This document shows, piece by piece, positions 62,500 through 64,000 of a stretch of 64,000 nt of DNA. The translations under genes and the position numbers were made by a program. The notes below the pieces were generated by a model. It saw only the letters and a list, made by a program, of their open reading frames with translations. It was not told the DNA's origin and searched no databases. The stretch is from Streptosporangium sp. NBC_01495 (GTDB lineage Bacteria; Actinomycetota; Actinomycetes; Streptosporangiales; Streptosporangiaceae): the NCBI RefSeq assembly GCF_036250735.1, contig NZ_CP109430.1, forward strand, positions 10,354,001 through 10,418,000, in the 5' to 3' direction. The stretch's first letter is position 1. Every line of letters starts with the position of its first letter.

Positions 62500-63452
62500 A
62501 GTTCAACCCCCTTACGGAGTTCGAGGATCCGCTCGGCCGTCCGCAGGGCCGCCGAGGTCATGATGTCGAGGTTGCCGGCGTACTCCGGGAGGTAATGACC
62601 GGCTCCGGACACCTCAAGGAAGACGGAGACCTTGGTCCCGGAGAACGCGCGGCCGAGCGACGGGACGTACACGCCGACCAGCCGGTCGAACTGGACGTCC
62701 TGCTTGAGCCGATACCCGGGAACGTATTCCCGAACCCGCGCGACCATGTCCCCGACCGCGCGCGCCACCGCGTTCCGGTCGAGCCGTTCCCGGTCGGGGG
62801 AGTCTTCCACCAGGCAGTAGACGGTGTCCCTCATGACGATGGGGGGATCCGCCGGGTTGAGGATGATGATCGCCTTGCCGACCCCGGCACCACCGACGGA
62901 CTCGATCGCGCGGCTCGTGGTCTCGGTGAACTCGTCGATGTTGGCGCGAGTCCCCGGTCCGGCCGAACGCGACGCGATGGACGCGACGATCTCGGCGTAC
63001 GCGACCGGGGCGACCCGCGCGACGGCGGAGACGACGGGGATGGTCGCCTGCCCGCCGCACGTCACCATGTTCACGTTGTCGACGAAGTGCATCTCGTCCA
63101 GGTTGACCGTCGGCACGGCGTAGGGCCCCAGGGCCGCCGGCGTCAGGTCGATCATGAGCTTCCCGTGCCGGCGCGCGAAGGCGGCATGCCGCTCGTGCGC
63201 TCCGGCCGAGGTCGCATCGAAGATCACCTCCACGTCGTCGAACTGGGGCAGGTCCGCCAGCCCGTCGACGCCTTCCGCCGTTGTCGCGACACCGCGCCTG
63301 CGGGCCCGCGCCAGACCGTCGGAGTCCGGGTCGATGCCGACCATGGCCGCCATCGAGAGCCGCTCCGAGAGTCGTTCGATCTTGAACATGAGGTCTGTCC
63401 CGATGTTGCCGGAGCCGATGACGACGGCCCCCGCCTTTCGCCCCGCGGCCAT
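62496..63452 (-). CDS. nbaJ: Acetaldehyde dehydrogenase (acylating)
   Basis: 318 aa (DmpF/MhpF type). The NAD loop is VVIGSGNIGTDLMFKI, the catalytic Cys lies in VNMVTCGGQATIPVVSAVAR, and the C-terminal domain has IIILNPADPPIVMRDTVYCL. It converts acetaldehyde, CoA and NAD to acetyl-CoA in complex with the aldolase. ATG 63452 shares its A with the hydratase stop (TGATG), and its stop overlaps the aldolase ATG. Confidence 0.96.
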   Translation of the reverse strand: MAAGRKAGAVVIGSGNIGTDLMFKIERLSERLSMAAMVGIDPDSDGLARARRRGVATTAEGVDGLADLPQFDDVEVIFDATSAGAHERHAAFARRHGKLMIDLTPAALGPYAVPTVNLDEMHFVDNVNMVTCGGQATIPVVSAVARVAPVAYAEIVASIASRSAGPGTRANIDEFTETTSRAIESVGGAGVGKAIIILNPADPPIVMRDTVYCLVEDSPDRERLDRNAVARAVGDMVARVREYVPGYRLKQDVQFDRLVGVYVPSLGRAFSGTKVSVFLEVSGAGHYLPEYAGNLDIMTSAALRTAERILELRKGVEL

Positions 63453-64000
63453 CACGTCTCCCGGTCGGTGAAGGTGATCTCGACCTGGCCGAGTCCGGCC
63501 AGTCGAGCTGTGAAACGCCCGGTGCTCGCCACGTCGACCATCGGGCCGAGCGCACCGGTCATGATGATGTCGCCCGCTCGCAGCGGCCGGCCGCGGCGGG
63601 CGAGTTCGCGCGCGACCCAGGTGGCCGAGACCACCGGCGATCCCATGCACGCGGCCCCCGAGCCGAAGGCCACGTCCTCGCCGTCGTGCTCCAGGACCAT
63701 GCCGACGTCCGCGAGGTCGAGGCGATCGAGCGATCGCGGGGTCGTCCCCAGCACCACCCCGCCGCTGGACGCGTTGTCGGCGATCGTGTCGCTGATCGTG
63801 ATGTCCCAGCCGGCGATCCGCGAATCCACGATCTCGATCGCCGGAAGGACGAAGCCGGTCGCCCGGATCACGTCGGCCACCGACGGCCTGGGCATCTCGA
63901 TGTCCGTCTCGAGCACGAACGCGACCTCGGCCTCGACCCGAGGCTGAAGGTAGGCGCCGCGCTCCAGTTCACTGCCGTGGGAATGCAGCATGTCGTCGAA
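63452..64000 (-). CDS. nbaH: 2-Oxopent-4-enoate hydratase family protein (5' end outside window)
   Basis: The C-terminal 182 residues are in the window and the frame is open at the right edge. FDDM at the edge, QPRVEAEVAFVLETDIEMPR (metal E-x-E), PAIEIVDSRIAGWDITISDT, IADNASSGGVVLG and GDIIMTGALGPMVDV are hydratase/decarboxylase (MhpD/DmpE) blocks. As part of the operon it most likely hydrates 2-oxopent-4-enoate to 4-hydroxy-2-oxovalerate for the aldolase. Upstream genes, perhaps the missing aldehyde dehydrogenase, would be beyond the window. Confidence 0.88.
   Translation of the reverse strand, partial: FDDMLHSHGSELERGAYLQPRVEAEVAFVLETDIEMPRPSVADVIRATGFVLPAIEIVDSRIAGWDITISDTIADNASSGGVVLGTTPRSLDRLDLADVGMVLEHDGEDVAFGSGAACMGSPVVSATWVARELARRGRPLRAGDIIMTGALGPMVDVASTGRFTARLAGLGQVEITFTDRET

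Overview
This window reads as chromosomal DNA of a high-GC filamentous actinomycete. The evidence is the very high G+C content with G/C in third codon positions, many GTG starts, and the gene set: Lsr2, ClpC with a ClgR-type box, DisA/RadA, a SAM-IV riboswitch, a c-di-AMP riboswitch in front of an NlpC/P60 gene, and a DivIVA-type coiled-coil protein. A Streptosporangiales-like or Streptomyces-like relative is my inference. No rRNA, tRNA, CRISPR array or intact insertion sequence was recognised.

Positions 1-45.7 kb are mostly conserved core. A minus-strand run (acyltransferase, orphan NuoD paralogue, SufS-like class V aminotransferase) lies behind a SAM-IV riboswitch. TerC, a P450 and a MidA/NDUFAF7-type methyltransferase follow. 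Next comes a cofactor block: DUF2520, panC, a one-frame nadB-nadC fusion, coaX and lysS. It contains one minisatellite (14-bp units) and is followed by a second (41-bp units). After that come a c-di-AMP-controlled peptidoglycan hydrolase, an ArgA-like acetyltransferase, an RDD membrane protein with a YGQ-rich tail, lsr2, clpC, an EboE-like protein, mutY, disA, radA, a MerR-thioredoxin pair, an EtfD-like membrane Fe-S oxidoreductase, a glycosyltransferase, csoR, a gamma-carbonic anhydrase, a hendecad coiled-coil protein, GntR, VanZ and a dienelactone hydrolase.

Positions 45.7-55.6 kb look accessory. An XRE-TPR regulator has on each side an inverted-repeat operator of the same design (10-bp core arms, 18-nt spacer). 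One operator faces two small unknown genes. The other faces a tight operon in which every junction overlaps by 4 nt: a SAM methyltransferase, an HExxH protein, a 2OG-Fe(II) oxygenase and an apparent catalytically dead paralogue of that oxygenase. A 68-residue peptide gene with its own strong RBS ends the operon. I regard this as the best candidate for an undescribed peptide-modifying (RiPP-like) system. A DnaE-type polymerase overlapping a zinc-ribbon gene converges on it.

Positions 55.6-64 kb hold a catabolic block. IclR, an SDR and a divergent LysR precede a minus-strand operon for 3-hydroxyanthranilate/2-aminomuconate meta-cleavage: dioxygenase, ACMS decarboxylase, RidA-type deaminase, 4-oxalocrotonate decarboxylase, hydroxy-oxovalerate aldolase, acetaldehyde dehydrogenase and oxopentenoate hydratase. 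The operon runs off the right edge.
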